NCBI GenBank assembly: GCA_037447655.1
Contig: JBBHKE010000351.1
Coordinates: forward strand, 1 to 51,499
Source of the DNA: Zygnema cylindricum
Lineage: Eukaryota; Streptophyta; Zygnematophyceae; Zygnematales; Zygnemataceae
Direction of reading: 5' to 3'
Length of the DNA stretch: 51,499 bases
The notes beneath the pieces are model-generated. The model did not search any database. It saw only the letters and a program-made list of their open reading frames with translations, and had not been told where the DNA came from. Positions 10,939 to 21,471 of the stretch are shown here, one piece after another (the first letter of the stretch is position 1; every line of letters begins with the position of its first letter). The position numbers and the translations under genes are program-made.

Positions 10939-11727
10939 AAAAAAGGACGGAAAAAAAAAAGGAAAAAAATACGTTTTTGATCAAGGATGAATTCACGATT
11001 GAAGTGTAAGAAGAATTTTTAAGACTTTGGAATTTTTATCCAGAATTTCGATTTTTTTGGGATTTTTTTTCTTTGATTTTTTTTATTTCAAACTTGTGGG
11101 AATGTGTTTGTTTGACTGATTTTGACCAGAATTTGATCGAATAATTTTGAGAAAGTGACACTAAAATAATTGTTCTAGGTTTGGATTGGCGGAGAAAGTT
11201 CTTAAGCTTGAGAAAGTGGTTGTGCAAATAACAATTAACACTTTTTTGTATGGCGACATTTGAAAAAATCACAGAAAATGGGTATTTCCAGCTCTGATTG
11301 GTGTACTCAATAACTCTTACTGTAACTTTGAAAATAAGAATGTCAATTTATAATTTTAAAAAGAATGGTAGCACTTCTAATTTACATTGATGCCTCATGC
11401 CATGATTCAAGTATGTGAAGTCAATTGGGAAATGCTATGTAATTACTCCATAGCGGATATTATTTCCATGAGTATGAGTATAGTATGGGGTAACCATGTA
11501 TAGTGTTTCCCATAGTTTCGCCTATTTGAACTATGCCACAAACCTCACTACCATGTAGTCTTTGAATAAGAAGTTGAAGTTGGGGACATGGAGGATAAAG
11601 TATCAATAATGATTTGTAAGTGACAAGTTTGGAGACACAATCTGGTTCGAACGACAAAAAATAAATTACAAAGGGATTTGTTTTCGTGGGCTTAAGTTGC
11701 GCGTTGCGCATTTGAGAACAATTAAAG
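10939..11727. other. Intergenic, no gene seen
   Basis: AT-rich with several poly(T)/poly(A) runs. The minus-strand frames of 78-90 codons have no recognisable domain. Confidence 0.35.
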
Positions 11728-11948
11728 TACACCGTGTATCGCTATTAGTGTTAATAATTTTTTGGCCACTTAAAACATATTTTCTCCGTACACACTTGTC
11801 TGATTTTCAGTTTAACGCCACCAATCGGAGGCTGACAATCTTACCTTTCAATCGCAACCGTCAGATCCACAATCCGACAAGTGTGTACGGAGAAAAGATG
11901 TTTTAAGTGGCAAAAAAAACATTTACACTAATAGCGATTCACAGTGTA
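11728..11948. mobile_element. Short hairpin MITE, 221 bp, TA-flanked
   Basis: The ends are tacaccgtgtatcgctattag and the complement of ctaatagcgattcacagtgta. Just inside lie long arms (about 11757-11800 and 11876-11911) that pair almost perfectly. The same arms occur at 9201-9394, so these two form one interior class. No coding capacity. Confidence 0.85.
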
Positions 11949-12604
11949 GTTTGCTTAGAAGGGGAAAAAGGAACAATCTAACCATTTATCGTGGATGTCT
12001 CAAATGAATAAACCTCCTTAGTATCTTATTGGTTCTTTGTATGGCAATAAAAGCTAAAGCTAAGCACTGTTAAAAAATTGAGCAACAGGTCATTAATATC
12101 TCTAAACAAATAATTTGAGCTTTGAAGCTGTATACAACAAATTATACGCAAACATTGAAAAAAAGTGAAATTGACAATCGAATGCAGCACAAATGTAGCT
12201 CAATGAGACAGACAACATAATTGAACACATTTTTTTTTTTGTTCGTTAGAATTATGTGTACTAATGCCCTAGAGATTGCAGATGCATTTATTGCACCATT
12301 ATTTAAACGTTCTTACTTTCTTTTATTGTGAGACCTACGTTTGAAGTAATTAGACATGCTGTTAGATATTTTCTAAACTGGATAACGCTTACCGTAACGG
12401 TTACATTGTTGGTCCCGTATTTGTAGTTTTGACGAATTGACGACACGGACGCATGGAGACTGGCAAGTCATCGTAGCGATTAGTTATCACTTTTAGTGTC
12501 TATAATACTGGTATCACTTTTAGTGTCTATAATACTGGTTTAAGTACCATCCAGATATGCTAAATTATATTATAGATATTTTACCTTTTTCAGGAAAAAC
12601 ATCA
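11949..12604. other. Intergenic before tRNA-Lys
   Basis: No gene seen. A 30-bp direct repeat (atcacttttagtgtctataatactggt) occurs at about 12487-12540. The immediate 5' flank of the tRNA is AT-rich, as is usual for plant tRNA genes. Confidence 0.4.
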
Positions 12605-12677
12605 GCCGGCCTAGCTCAGTTGGTAGAGCGCAAGGCTCTTAACCTTGTGGTCGTGGGTTCGAGCCCCACGGCCGGCG
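12605..12677 (+). tRNA. tRNA-Lys (anticodon CUU)
   Basis: This is a full cloverleaf of 73 nt. The 7-bp acceptor stem is GCCGGCC/GGCCGGC with G as discriminator. The A box is tagctcagttggtagagcg, the anticodon stem caagg/ccttg carries loop CTCTTAA (anticodon CTT at 12638-12640), and the B-box arm is gtgggttcgagccccac. There is no intron and CCA is not encoded, as expected for a nuclear gene. A run of T soon downstream (about 12714-12728) could end pol III transcription. The acceptor pairs are fully complementary, so this copy looks functional. Confidence 0.97.
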
Positions 12678-12732
12678 GTTCCTTTACAGAATGAATACGT
12701 AATGATAACCTTTGGTTTTTCATTTTTTTCAC

Positions 12733-13197
12733 AACACCATGTGAATCGCTATTAGTGAAATAATTAGTGTGAAGAAACGTTATTAACTTTTTTTTGCGTT
12801 AAAGGGTCAGCGCCGACATTATCTCTAATTTAGACATCTAACACTAATTTAGAGACACATTCGCATATTGTAGCCGATAGACATTATCTCTAATTTAGAC
12901 ATCTAACACTAATTTAGAGACACATTCGCATATTGTAGCCGATAGAGTCTCTGTTCATACAGTCAACGTTTACACATGTGTGAACAGATTCGCGCGGTTT
13001 TTCACCGTCTTTATCACTAGGAATCAAATCGCAGAGCACCTTCCCGCGTCGACGCACTCGTTTTCTCGTGTCGACGCCACACCTTTTCTCTACGTTTGTA
13101 CAAAATAACGAGCAGTTTTAGTACGGACCGACACATTTCCTACACTACAAAATTTACAAACAGTCCAAACTTTAGTAATTGACACTAATTAAATGGT
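12733..13197. mobile_element. Possible decayed MITE
   Basis: The left side caccatgtgaatcgctattagtg resembles the terminal repeat of the TA-flanked family without the leading TA. A weak right end (cactaattaaatggtg at about 13177-13193) would fit a copy with an internal 7-base loss. The pairing is uncertain. Confidence 0.3.
12816..12945. repeat. 65-bp perfect tandem duplication
   Basis: Two apparently identical 65-bp units (12816-12880 and 12881-12945), each starting acattatctctaatttagac. The lack of visible differences indicates a recent duplication. Confidence 0.95.
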
Positions 13198-13288
13198 GCC
13201 TATATTCACGTAATGGAAAAAATAGAGTTTGTCCTATACTGAAAAACTTCAAAAATATAATTATTATTATTTTAACATCATATGGCAA

Positions 13289-13343
13289 GCCGGCCTAGCT
13301 CAGTTGGTAGAGCGCATGGCTCTTAACCTCCCCACGGCCGGCG
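13289..13343 (+). pseudogene. tRNA-Lys pseudogene, internal deletion
   Basis: It matches the tRNA-Lys at 12605 through the acceptor, D-arm and anticodon (gcatggctcttaacc), then jumps to ccccacggccggcg. About 18 nt covering the 3' anticodon stem, variable loop and 5' half of the T-arm are lost, so it cannot fold as a tRNA. Confidence 0.9.
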
Positions 13344-13725
13344 AACTGTTTTGAAATATCTGATATAAGAAAATTTTGTTCTTCGCATGGTTAAATTGTG
13401 ATTTGTTCATTTGTTGATTATGAACCTTAAGTGGAACTCTTAACCATGTGGTCGTGGGTTCGAGCCCCACGGCCGGCGACCTGTTCTGTAATATCTGATA
13501 TAAGAAAATATACAAGGAAATTTTGTTCTTCGCATGGTTAAAGTGTGATTTGTTCATTTGTTGATCATGAACCTTAAGTGGAACTCTTAACCTTGTGGTC
13601 TTGGGTCCGAGCCCCACGGCCGGCGACCTGCTTTTAAATATCTGATATAAGAAAATTTTGTTCTTCGCATGGTTAAATTGTGATTTGTTCATTAGTTGAT
13701 TATGAACCTTAAGTTGATCATCATC
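13344..13725 (+). repeat. Tandem array of tRNA-Lys 3' halves
   Basis: Each unit joins a tRNA-Lys 3' half (ctcttaacc to ggccggcg at 13437-13478 and 13583-13625) to a shared 3' flank containing tgatataagaaaa, ttcttcgcatggttaaa and gaaccttaag. The flank follows the pseudogene at 13289 and both halves, so there are three flank copies with a period of about 146 bp (117 bp for the first). The halves keep the B box but lack the A box and acceptor 5' strand. The repeat spread by local tandem duplication; origin from a tRNA-derived SINE is possible but unproven. Confidence 0.85.
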
Positions 13726-13910
13726 TATATTTATAGTTTTTGTTCGCATTGCTAAATTGTAACTTATTGTTTATTACAATTCTAAAGTCTTATCACATCA
13801 CACATTTAAAATTTGTATTTTCTTGATAATTGTATTGTTAACATATTATCAATAGTCAATATAGCTTGTCTGCTGCTATTGTTTCCTGATTAACCAACAT
13901 TATCATGTTT

Positions 13911-14324
13911 CAGCTCAGTTGGCAGAGTGTAAGGCTTGTTTCTAGGCTCTCCTCCGACAAAGCACAGTGTGGATGACATGCGAGGCCTCCCAAATCTTCC
14001 ACCACTGGATCCAGTCCACATCCACCATCTTGGTGGTTGTGGACCTTAGCTTGTTAGGGTTGTCATCAAAGTGTAGGCTTCCTCTCATTGTTGGTAGTCA
14101 TCTTCGTTAGTTTTACTTAGTTTTGGTAGTCACTCGTATCAGTTCGTGTTCGTGTTGTCTTGTTGGTTTGTTCTCTATGCATTTGCCTATTTTCTATTGA
14201 CTGTTGTAGTCTTTAAATGTGTGTTTTTTCACGTTTATATTTGGATGGTTTTCCCCATTGCATGCTTTGAAATAAAGATTTTCTCTTTTGACCTGGTCTT
14301 GCGATCGAGCTCCACGGCAGGCGA
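13911..14324 (+). other. Split tRNA-Lys-like unit with insert
   Basis: 13911-13937 resembles the tRNA-Lys 5' half (cagctcagttggcagagtgt, aaggct). 14290-14324 resembles the 3' half (ggtcttgcgatcgagctcca, cggcaggcga). Between them lie about 350 bp with no frame of interest but with a hairpin (gtccacatccacc with ggtggttgtggac) and an aataaag shortly before the 3' junction, as in the 3' end of a non-LTR element. Read as a tRNA-like repeat interrupted by an insertion. Confidence 0.5.
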
Positions 14325-14849
14325 GTTTTTTATTTGTTATTCTGCAAGAGTGAACACCAAATATGGTACGAAAGGCATCATCTACCGGTCTTTCAAATTT
14401 ACGAGTTTGAGTTTGACAACTTGCCTTCTCCCCACTATTTACGGTACCCTTTGTTTCAGCTTTCAGTATTGTAATCCGTTCCCGTTTTGCGTCCACCGAC
14501 ATTTGAAATATCCGTCCTGTTTCTAGATTCAGCTTTTTCCTAAACCCTGGTAATTGTCGCGGATGAGGATATAGCATTGGAGCGTTCTTATTGGTTTATG
14601 CTTTTCTTTGCTGTCAATTTTCTTACAACTAAGCTCAGTAAAAACTGCAAGGGGCGGGCAACAGTAATTGAATATAATTTCATTCCAGATATTCAGCTAT
14701 ATATATTGGACTTTCCTGCTTTGGTCGGAGTTTTAGTATTTTGTTTCGTTGTTACTGTTAGACAAGCTGCTTTATAATCTTAGTTAGGTTTCCAGTCCCT
14801 TCTCTATTTTTTTTTTTTGAAGTTTTAGGAAGTGTGTTAGCTTTCTAAA
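14325..14849 (+). other. Upstream region of LTD
   Basis: No gene is seen. Frames of 126-127 codons overlap on opposite strands around 14146-14577 without domains. The promoter and leader of LTD should lie here; a T-run at 14806-14818 precedes the start codon. Confidence 0.4.
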
Positions 14850-16763
14850 ATGGCATCTTCCATGACAATGAGAGCTGCTTGCTCAAATGTGTCTGTTGAT
14901 TTGGCACCAATTGCAAGCTCTTATGGCATCACTCAGCAGACAGTTTCTCAAGTTTCAAAACTGACTTTAAAATCAGCTTTCCAAGGTGAGGATGGTTGCA
15001 AAAGGTTTTCAATCCGCATTTTTACGGTGAACTAGTTAACTTTCGTCAATATCGTTGTTGCTATTATTGCCCTACAAGTTCTTGCTATGCCTGTGGTTTT
15101 ACTCTTGTAAGACATATTCTTCTCTTGTATCCGTTGTTGCGTACAGATTTTGATAATGTACTTTTGTGTGTATAAATTACAGTTTTGTCCATCTTGTAGC
15201 CATGCTCTTTTTTTCTCTTTTTCGTATACGAAGTTTTTTTTTGTAGTCTCTTCTCCTTATATGATGTTTAGGCCATAAGTGTGTACTCTGCATATGTTAC
15301 AAGCATTTCAATTTAGCGGTTCCAGTTTTTATTGTTGTAGTTTGTAGCCTTTGTTGTCGTGGTAACTGGCTTTATGCCTAATGTGTTTAATTCTGTCCTC
15401 TCCGTGCATTTTATATTTTACTTTCTATAGCTGCCATTTGGCATTTTATAGCTGCCATTTGGCATTTTATAGCAACCATGAAAGTGCAATGAATAAAATT
15501 GGAAAGCAGTCATTCAACCATGAAATTGAAACCATGCAAGTGAGCATGTGATTGACCTTCTTGACGGTCATACTGCATCTGTCACATTTGTGTATTAACG
15601 ATTTGATTATGTACAAGAAAAGAGAAACAGATTTCAGCCATGAAGTTGACTCCTGTATTTTTTCTTTCTTTGCCTGTTCAGACGTCTTTCAGTCTTGAAA
15701 AAGTGACACAAAACAGAAACTTGCATATATTCTTTGCCTTTTTTCAGGTGTCTTTCACTCTCCAAAAAGTGTTATGAAACAGAAACTGACTGCCTTTATT
15801 CTTTCCATTTCAGGTGTCTCTCACTCGCGAAAAGTGTCACAGCAATTTGGAATTGCTCGAAGTGCTGCCAGGTGGACCGCGTGGTTCAAGTTTGGAAAGA
15901 ATGGTTTGGACGCAGAGGGAGCTGGAATCTACGGCAGTCAAGGAAGAGACGATTTTGACAGAGATGATGTTGAGCAAGTATGTCACTGCTGTTGATGTGT
16001 ATCAAAACTTTTGCTTTGAAAAAATGCTTTTGTACAAAACAGACATAAAAATGTCTTTTTCCTTTTTGGATTAGGTTTTCTATATTGTTTAGTACAATTT
16101 CTTTGCTGTCTTAGGCTGAATTATCTTGATTTTTTTTCATCAATTTAAATTTTTCAATTTTACTGCGTTGATATTATATTTTTTAAGGGTATTCTTTCTG
16201 TTGTTAATTTTGGTTTTACTTAGTTTTCTGACTGCCTTGTTAAGATACAAGTGGAATCGAGATACCCAACTACCTGTGCTTTCTAATTGTGTCAATCATT
16301 CCTTTACTTCTTGTCTCAAGTTTAACATTTACTTCCGGGTACATGCTTTCAACTATATTTGACATCTTAGCAATTAAGCATTTCTGACGGGGCATACCCT
16401 AAAAAAAGTTTAGCAGTTACTAAGTTGTAGCTTTGGAAAATTATACTTTATGGGATCTCAATTTCTCGTTTCTAATTTCTGTTCTTGTTGTTTGTTTGAT
16501 GACAGTACTTCAACTATATGGGAATGCTTGCGGCAGAGGGAAGCTATGATAAAATGGAGGAATTGTTAGAAACAGGAATCCACCCTGTTGATATTTTGCT
16601 ACTAATGGCAGCTTCTGAGGGTGATCGCCCAAAAATTCAAGAACTTTTAAGAGCTGGAGCTAATTCCTCTGTAAAGGACTCAGAGGGAAGGACTGCACTT
16701 GACCGTGCAGTAGATGATGAAATTCGCACTCTTATTCAAGAGGGAGCCCAGGCTCTTGTTTAA
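14850..16763 (+). CDS. LTD: LTD, chloroplast LHCP-targeting ankyrin protein
   Basis: Joined CDS 14850..14985, 15814..15977 and 16506..16763, 185 residues; introns are GT-AG in phases 1 and 0. LTD (LHCP translocation defect, also GDC1) receives light-harvesting chlorophyll proteins at the inner envelope and passes them to the stromal cpSRP pathway. The first 60-odd residues are Ser/Ala/Thr-rich with few acidic residues, as in a transit peptide. The core WFKFGKNGLDAEGAGIYGSQ followed by RDDFDRDDVEQYFNYMGMLA is characteristic of LTD. Residues about 100-185 form two ankyrin-like repeats (EGSYDKMEELLETGIHPVD, then EGDRPKIQELLRAGAN with SVKDSEGRTALD). Length is close to the family norm. The intron 1 acceptor sits in a 66-bp tandem repeat (15681-15878), so alternative N-termini are possible. 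Confidence 0.92.
15681..15878 (+). repeat. 66-bp tandem units carrying splice acceptors
   Basis: Three diverged 66-bp units start at 15681, 15747 and 15813, each preceded by a pyrimidine-rich stretch and CAG. The third marks the annotated exon 2 start (15814). Use of the second (exon from 15748) is in frame and open, adding 22 residues. Use of the first (15682) is in frame but meets a TGA after five codons. Confidence 0.8.
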
Positions 16764-18132
16764 ACAGTTGCTCCTGTTTAAATAATTGGCTTAATCAGAT
16801 GCTTTATCTGGATTCTATTGCGGATATTTTTTTTAATTTGAGTTAATATTCAAGTACATTACATGAGCAGGTAAAGGTGTGTTGATATTTTGACGCACTG
16901 AGTTGCACCAAGGAGTTGTATCAATCAAAGAGGTCTGATTCTTTAGTAGTGTCAAGTCATTTTTATTTTTTTTCTGAGAGTTTTATTTTATCAATGCTTC
17001 ATCAGTAAACAAGCTCCTATTTCAGGAGCAGAGTGGACAGCTTATGGCTAAAAATGATGGAATGTATTCCAAAGTATAATTATGTAGAGGCTTGAAAGTG
17101 AGGTAATTTTGGTAGTAGAGACTGTATTTGAGCTTTTGAACAAGGATGAGAAACTGAACTCTATTTAAGAGGTGATATTTCTGCTTAGGCAAACCCTTGT
17201 ATTCCCCCATCTGCCAAGCAATAGATCCACTGTTTTTTCCAGAGAGGAAGGAATTCCAGCAGGATAATTTTTAGTCATTGTTATCAAAAACAAACTTTTC
17301 TCCTGGTGATTTTTTGCAACTCAACTCTTTACTTCACTTCATTGTATGTTATTTTTTCAAGTTTGGCTTTGTGTGATTTTTCAGTTCTCATATCTTCCGT
17401 TAGAGTTCTCGATCATTTTGTATGTTATATGCTTTACTGAAACAAAGCTGGTCATTTTGCATTTAATATAAGCCCTTTTCTTGAAGATATTTGAGATTTT
17501 TTTTTTTTCCCAGTGCACTAAGGTCCAAAAGTTTGGCCGCAATGAAATACAAGGTCTATCATCAAGCAAAAAAGGTGAAGTTTAATCTTGGGCAGTTGGT
17601 GACTTACCCTAAATGATGTAGCCTTCTTCAGCGGATGTAGGTTTGGAAGCTGGCTCGTGTCTTAAATAATTCTGGTTGTTTTATATGCTATGTTTTACTG
17701 ATGCAAAGCTGTCATTTTGCACTTTAGAGACAGCCTTTTCTTGCAGGTGTCTGAGAATTTATAACTATTTAGGTGTCTGAGAATTTATAACTATTTCCAC
17801 TGAGCTTTAAAAGCTTCAAAAGTCGGGCTACAGTGGGTAATTAGAGTAGTCCAATAGTCCAGCAAAATGTCAAAGCTTAAACTTGGGCACAATTTAGTAG
17901 CTATATTTAAATTAATGTCGCCTCCATTAATGTGTTATCCAAAGATATTCTCTGAGGCAAGTTCTGGAAGGTGGATGACTCAATTCTATGTGACAAGCAT
18001 GTAGTACCAATTGAGTTTTCTCAGTCACGAACGTGGGTTTCGTTAAACTACATTTTCATTTTTAAATCTCTCACTTGCAAAGTCTACATCTCAAATTTAA
18101 CTATTTAGTTAAGGCTGTAGTGGTGACGAAAG
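16764..18132. other. LTD 3' flank with old tandem duplication
   Basis: No gene is seen. Two diverged units of about 260 bp, 17418-17640 and 17680-17950, share tttactga..caaagctg, tcattttgca and gcccttttcttg-like blocks. The second unit contains a further 26-bp direct repeat (aggtgtctgagaatttataa at 17745-17797). No canonical AATAAA is obvious just after the LTD stop. Confidence 0.55.
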
Positions 18133-18320
18133 TACACCTCTCATTGTACGTAGTGTTAATAACACTAATTCGGTCGCGACTATATCAATATAAGTAAACA
18201 ACATTATTTAAGGACGCGGACTACAATCTGCCACATCGCCTTGCACTAAATTAGTATTATTAATTCTAAATTCGCATAAACAATAATAAATCTTTAACAC
18301 TAATAACGATGAGGGGTGTA
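18133..18320. mobile_element. Short MITE, 188 bp, TA-flanked
   Basis: The left end tacacctctcattgtacgta and the right end (complement tacacccctcatcgttatta) match with a few mismatches, and tagtgttaat follows on the inside. It is the smallest member of the terminal family in the window. No frame. Confidence 0.7.
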
Positions 18321-18546
18321 GCATTCAGGAAAAAGAAAAAAACTGACCAACTGATTGCTCTGCTGAAAAAAAAAATATGCAACGGTTCGGAACATGTGGA
18401 GAACGAGTATTGCTAGAGCTCACCTGATGTAATGTGTGACATGGAGGAGTCTGTCAGAGCAAAAACAGAAACAAAAGCAAAGTCTTAATCAAAAAGACAA
18501 ACACTAGAAAAAGGAAGAAAAAGGTTGTAAACAAAGTTAGGGACCA

Positions 18547-18645
18547 GGTCGAGGTTGGGGTCGGGGTCGGGGTCGGGATCGGGGTCGGGGTCGGGGTCGA
18601 GGTCGGAGTCGGGATGGGGGTCGGGGCTGGGTTGGGATTGGGTTC
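18547..18645. repeat. (TCGGGG)n repeat
   Basis: About 100 bp of G-rich hexamers (ggtcgg/ggtcgggg) on the + strand. Pro/Thr-rich frames on the minus strand arise from it and are not genes. The G-runs could form a quadruplex. Confidence 0.9.
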
Positions 18646-18854
18646 CGGACCGGGATTGGAAAGGGTTGCATATATGGTGCTTGAGGGGTTAGCCATCCTC
18701 GAATGAAAGGTCCCTAGCAATAATGACTGACCTTTCATTCTTAATCTTGGAATATGATGAATTTAGAGTGGCTCTCTATTTCACTATGTTTGCATTCCAT
18801 CCAATAGAAAGAAGGGGGCACAAAGAAAGAGAACAAGGCGGGATTATGGGGCAT

Positions 18855-18962
18855 TTGATCATTTCTTTTGTTTTGACTATTGGAATGAAAAATCTCAGCC
18901 ATCCACATTGGATCATTTCTTTTGTTTTGACTACTGGAGGGAAAAATATGAGCAGTCCACAA
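18855..18962. repeat. 54-bp tandem duplication
   Basis: Two units share gatcatttcttttgttttga followed by ctaytgga and then gaaaaat, offset by 54 bp. Several substitutions separate them. Confidence 0.85.
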
Positions 18963-19029
18963 TTCATCGGCTTGCTCCTCTATTTATTTATGTTTGCACT
19001 TTGTGTAGCAAGAAAAAAAGGAAAGAAAT

Positions 19030-20735
19030 AAGAAGATTTTATTCCAAAATACGCGATGGTAAGACCATCAAAGTACAAAACAGGATTGTAACTTAACAGA
19101 ATTGATGACCATAAAATGTAAGGGACCAAAATCCTATAAGGACTAAAAGCACAACAAAGGTTAAGACACAATAAAAGCCTAAAAGGGAAAGAAAGTACAA
19201 CAAAAGGAAAAAATAAAAACGTTTGAACACTAAAAAACTACCCTAGACACTTAAGCCTAAGGCTATACCATGCTAAAGGTCAAAACTAAGAGCGTCATCT
19301 ATGTGCGCCACATGGCGTTGGGGTGAGTCTCACAAAGCTCGACCATTAGTCATCACCGTGCCCTGTCAAATAAGGGCCGAAGTTGGGAAGGTTAGGAAGA
19401 CCGAGATATGTTGGCGGTAGAAAGCCCACTTGAGCGTTGGAAAATGGGTGTCAGGTCCTGTAACTTCAAAAGATCGATGAGCACAATCACGTAAAAAGTT
19501 GTCGGAGGAAGAGTCAAAGGTCCCAAATATCTCCAAACGGTATGAAACTGTTAGCTGGGTCGCGGTGTGCGTAGTCGGGTCCTTTGGAGGCCGCTGCATC
19601 TCGAGCCGCAAAACCAACATGCACAGTTGCGCATGAGGAAACAAGGGATCCTGAGGGTCTCTGAGAACTAGGTCATCCAATGTTCTCGCCGCAGGTCATC
19701 CAATGTTCTCGCCGCTCCGTGCAAAAACACGAGTTCCACACAAGGGCCACGTGTAACCCTAGATGGAAAACGTGGCAGGAATACACGCGACACTTTGCGT
19801 TTTACTGTGTATCCGGCTCCGAAACCCACAACAACAGTTGCATCTCGTACCATGTCGTGCGAGCAAAGAAGCGAATGAACGCGTTGCTCATCTATAGTTT
19901 GACCACAAATGCAACGTGGCTTGCCTAAAAGCGAAGAGAAGATGAATTGTGTGAGATATAAATTGGTGAAACAACAAGCCAAGCTCCAACCCCATGGCTT
20001 GAACAAGATTGGAGTCGACCCTGCACTTCAACCGTAGATAAAGAAAGAGTAAAAAAAATGAGAGAGAAAGAGAGAGAGAGAGAGTTAAAGAAACAAAAAG
20101 AGGGTGAAAAGGAGGTAAAAAGGGAGAGATAAAAAACAATAAGAAAATAAAAAAAAAGAAAAAAAGAGAAAAAAGACAGAGTGAAATGGGAGGGGAGCAC
20201 CTCAAGTAAGTTATTGAATTCGACGGCGGCAACCTTATCGGCGATGTGTTGTTGCACCCGTGAGTGACTTCCGTTGGTGAGGGAAGAGAACGCAAGAACG
20301 TCTTTTTGGCCTAAACTGGTAAAAGAGCTCGAGTGGACAACGACCATTGTTGAAATGGAAATGAGCCCTCATCGATGTGAGATACTACATGAGCTAAAAT
20401 AGGAGTATCATCCACCAAAAACCTTGAAGGAATAATAAACGCCCTAAGAGCCCAACTCCAAAGTAAGTTGGCGCCATGGTGGCCGTAGGACGCAAACTGA
20501 GACCCTCGTAAAAAACTGGTAAAGATGCTTGTCGACGAGCAAGTAGTCCTTCCGAGCAATCAAAGATACCATGGCTAACAAGTTGACGTAGAATTCCAAA
20601 GAGGCGATTATCAAATTTTGAAAGAGAGGAAAGAAAAGAATAGTTGGGAGGTAAAGTGCGCGCCAAGTACAATATGGGCGTTGGCCAAAACAACGAGTTA
20701 AGATTAAGAAAGAAATGGAAAAACCATACAATTTA
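19030..20735 (-). pseudogene. Degenerate non-LTR-like retroelement, copy 1
   Basis: Minus-strand frames, broken by stops and shifts, read in the order expected of the end of a reverse transcriptase ORF. At about 20.45-20.67 kb are YLARTLPP, KFDNRLFGIL and LPVFYEGLSLRP, fitting the RT-tail pattern YL.RT.PP..FD..I..LP...GLGLR. At about 19.86-19.91 kb is the Cys/His motif CICGQTIDEQRVHSLLCS. A nuclease-like tail follows to about 19.37 kb. A 3' hairpin (gatggt/accatc, 19055-19069) and an AATAAAAT-like end follow. An AG-rich tract (20.04-20.17 kb) interrupts the coding part. Family placement is by pattern only; the upstream RT core and endonuclease are absent. Confidence 0.6.
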
Positions 20736-21471
20736 AATCTAGCGATGTTGCATATCGAATCGGAACTGGCGGTTTTTGAACCGGCAGATTTCCCGGTTTT
20801 AACTGTACTGCCAATTCGAGTAAATATTTAAATTGTTCGCACTCTTTACGGACTGCGCACTAAATATTTGCAGATGCTGAATTTTTGTGCGCAGTTTAAA
20901 CTACGAGACTCCAAAAACTCGGCTTCAGAAATAGAACATGCAATTAAATTACTGAACTGCCGCTCCATGTTGGGAGGAAACCCTAATTCTATCCGTTTGC
21001 TTTTATTAATTTGCTCCTTTTCCACCAAATAGTGTTTGAGTGGTTTGCGAGTTAAGGCAGAAACATCAAGTATTAAATCTGCATATCTTCATGAAATGCT
21101 GAGAAACGTGAACAAGAGTTTCAATTATTTGTTTTAGGGTTGTTTGGTTTTGAGCTTTTTGTTAAACTCGGAAACTTAGTATATAATCCAAGAGAGGAGT
21201 GAAACTTTTCTTCTAGAGTCTGTAATTTTGCAGAAACTTAGAAATTTTTAGTGTTTTAAAACTGGTCATAATCAGAATTAGATTCAGATTCAAAGCGTTT
21301 AACAATAAAAAGTTTGTCAGAAATTTGAAGTGGTAGAAATAAAGGCAGAATTAAAAGAGAATTGATTGAGTTTGAGTGGTAATTAACATAACATCCTTGA
21401 ATATATTTGCCTCTTCTCTGTTTTTCTCTTTAGACACTTTTTTTTCTTCTCTTTTTCTAAATCAGTTTGTG
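20736..21471 (+). other. BUD31 promoter and leader
   Basis: No other gene is seen. The stretch 20760-20790 contains an imperfect ccggcagatttcccggtt inverted motif. A 5' UTR intron ending at the ctaaatcag just before the ATG is plausible but cannot be proven from the sequence. Confidence 0.4.
20978..20986 (+). promoter_or_regulatory. Telo-box AAACCCTAA
   Basis: An exact telo-box about 490 bp before the BUD31 start codon. If a 5' UTR intron exists, this motif would sit in the first leader exon, as in many plant housekeeping genes. Confidence 0.4.

Noticed and set aside
13300-13749. 149-codon minus-strand ORF with [18 protein letters not shown] repeats
   Set aside because: It is the antisense of the tRNA-Lys-derived tandem array; its repetition reflects the tRNA halves, not a protein.
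14146-14577. Overlapping ORFs of 126 and 127 codons on opposite strands
   Set aside because: They run through the split tRNA-like unit and its insert, with no domain or splice context.
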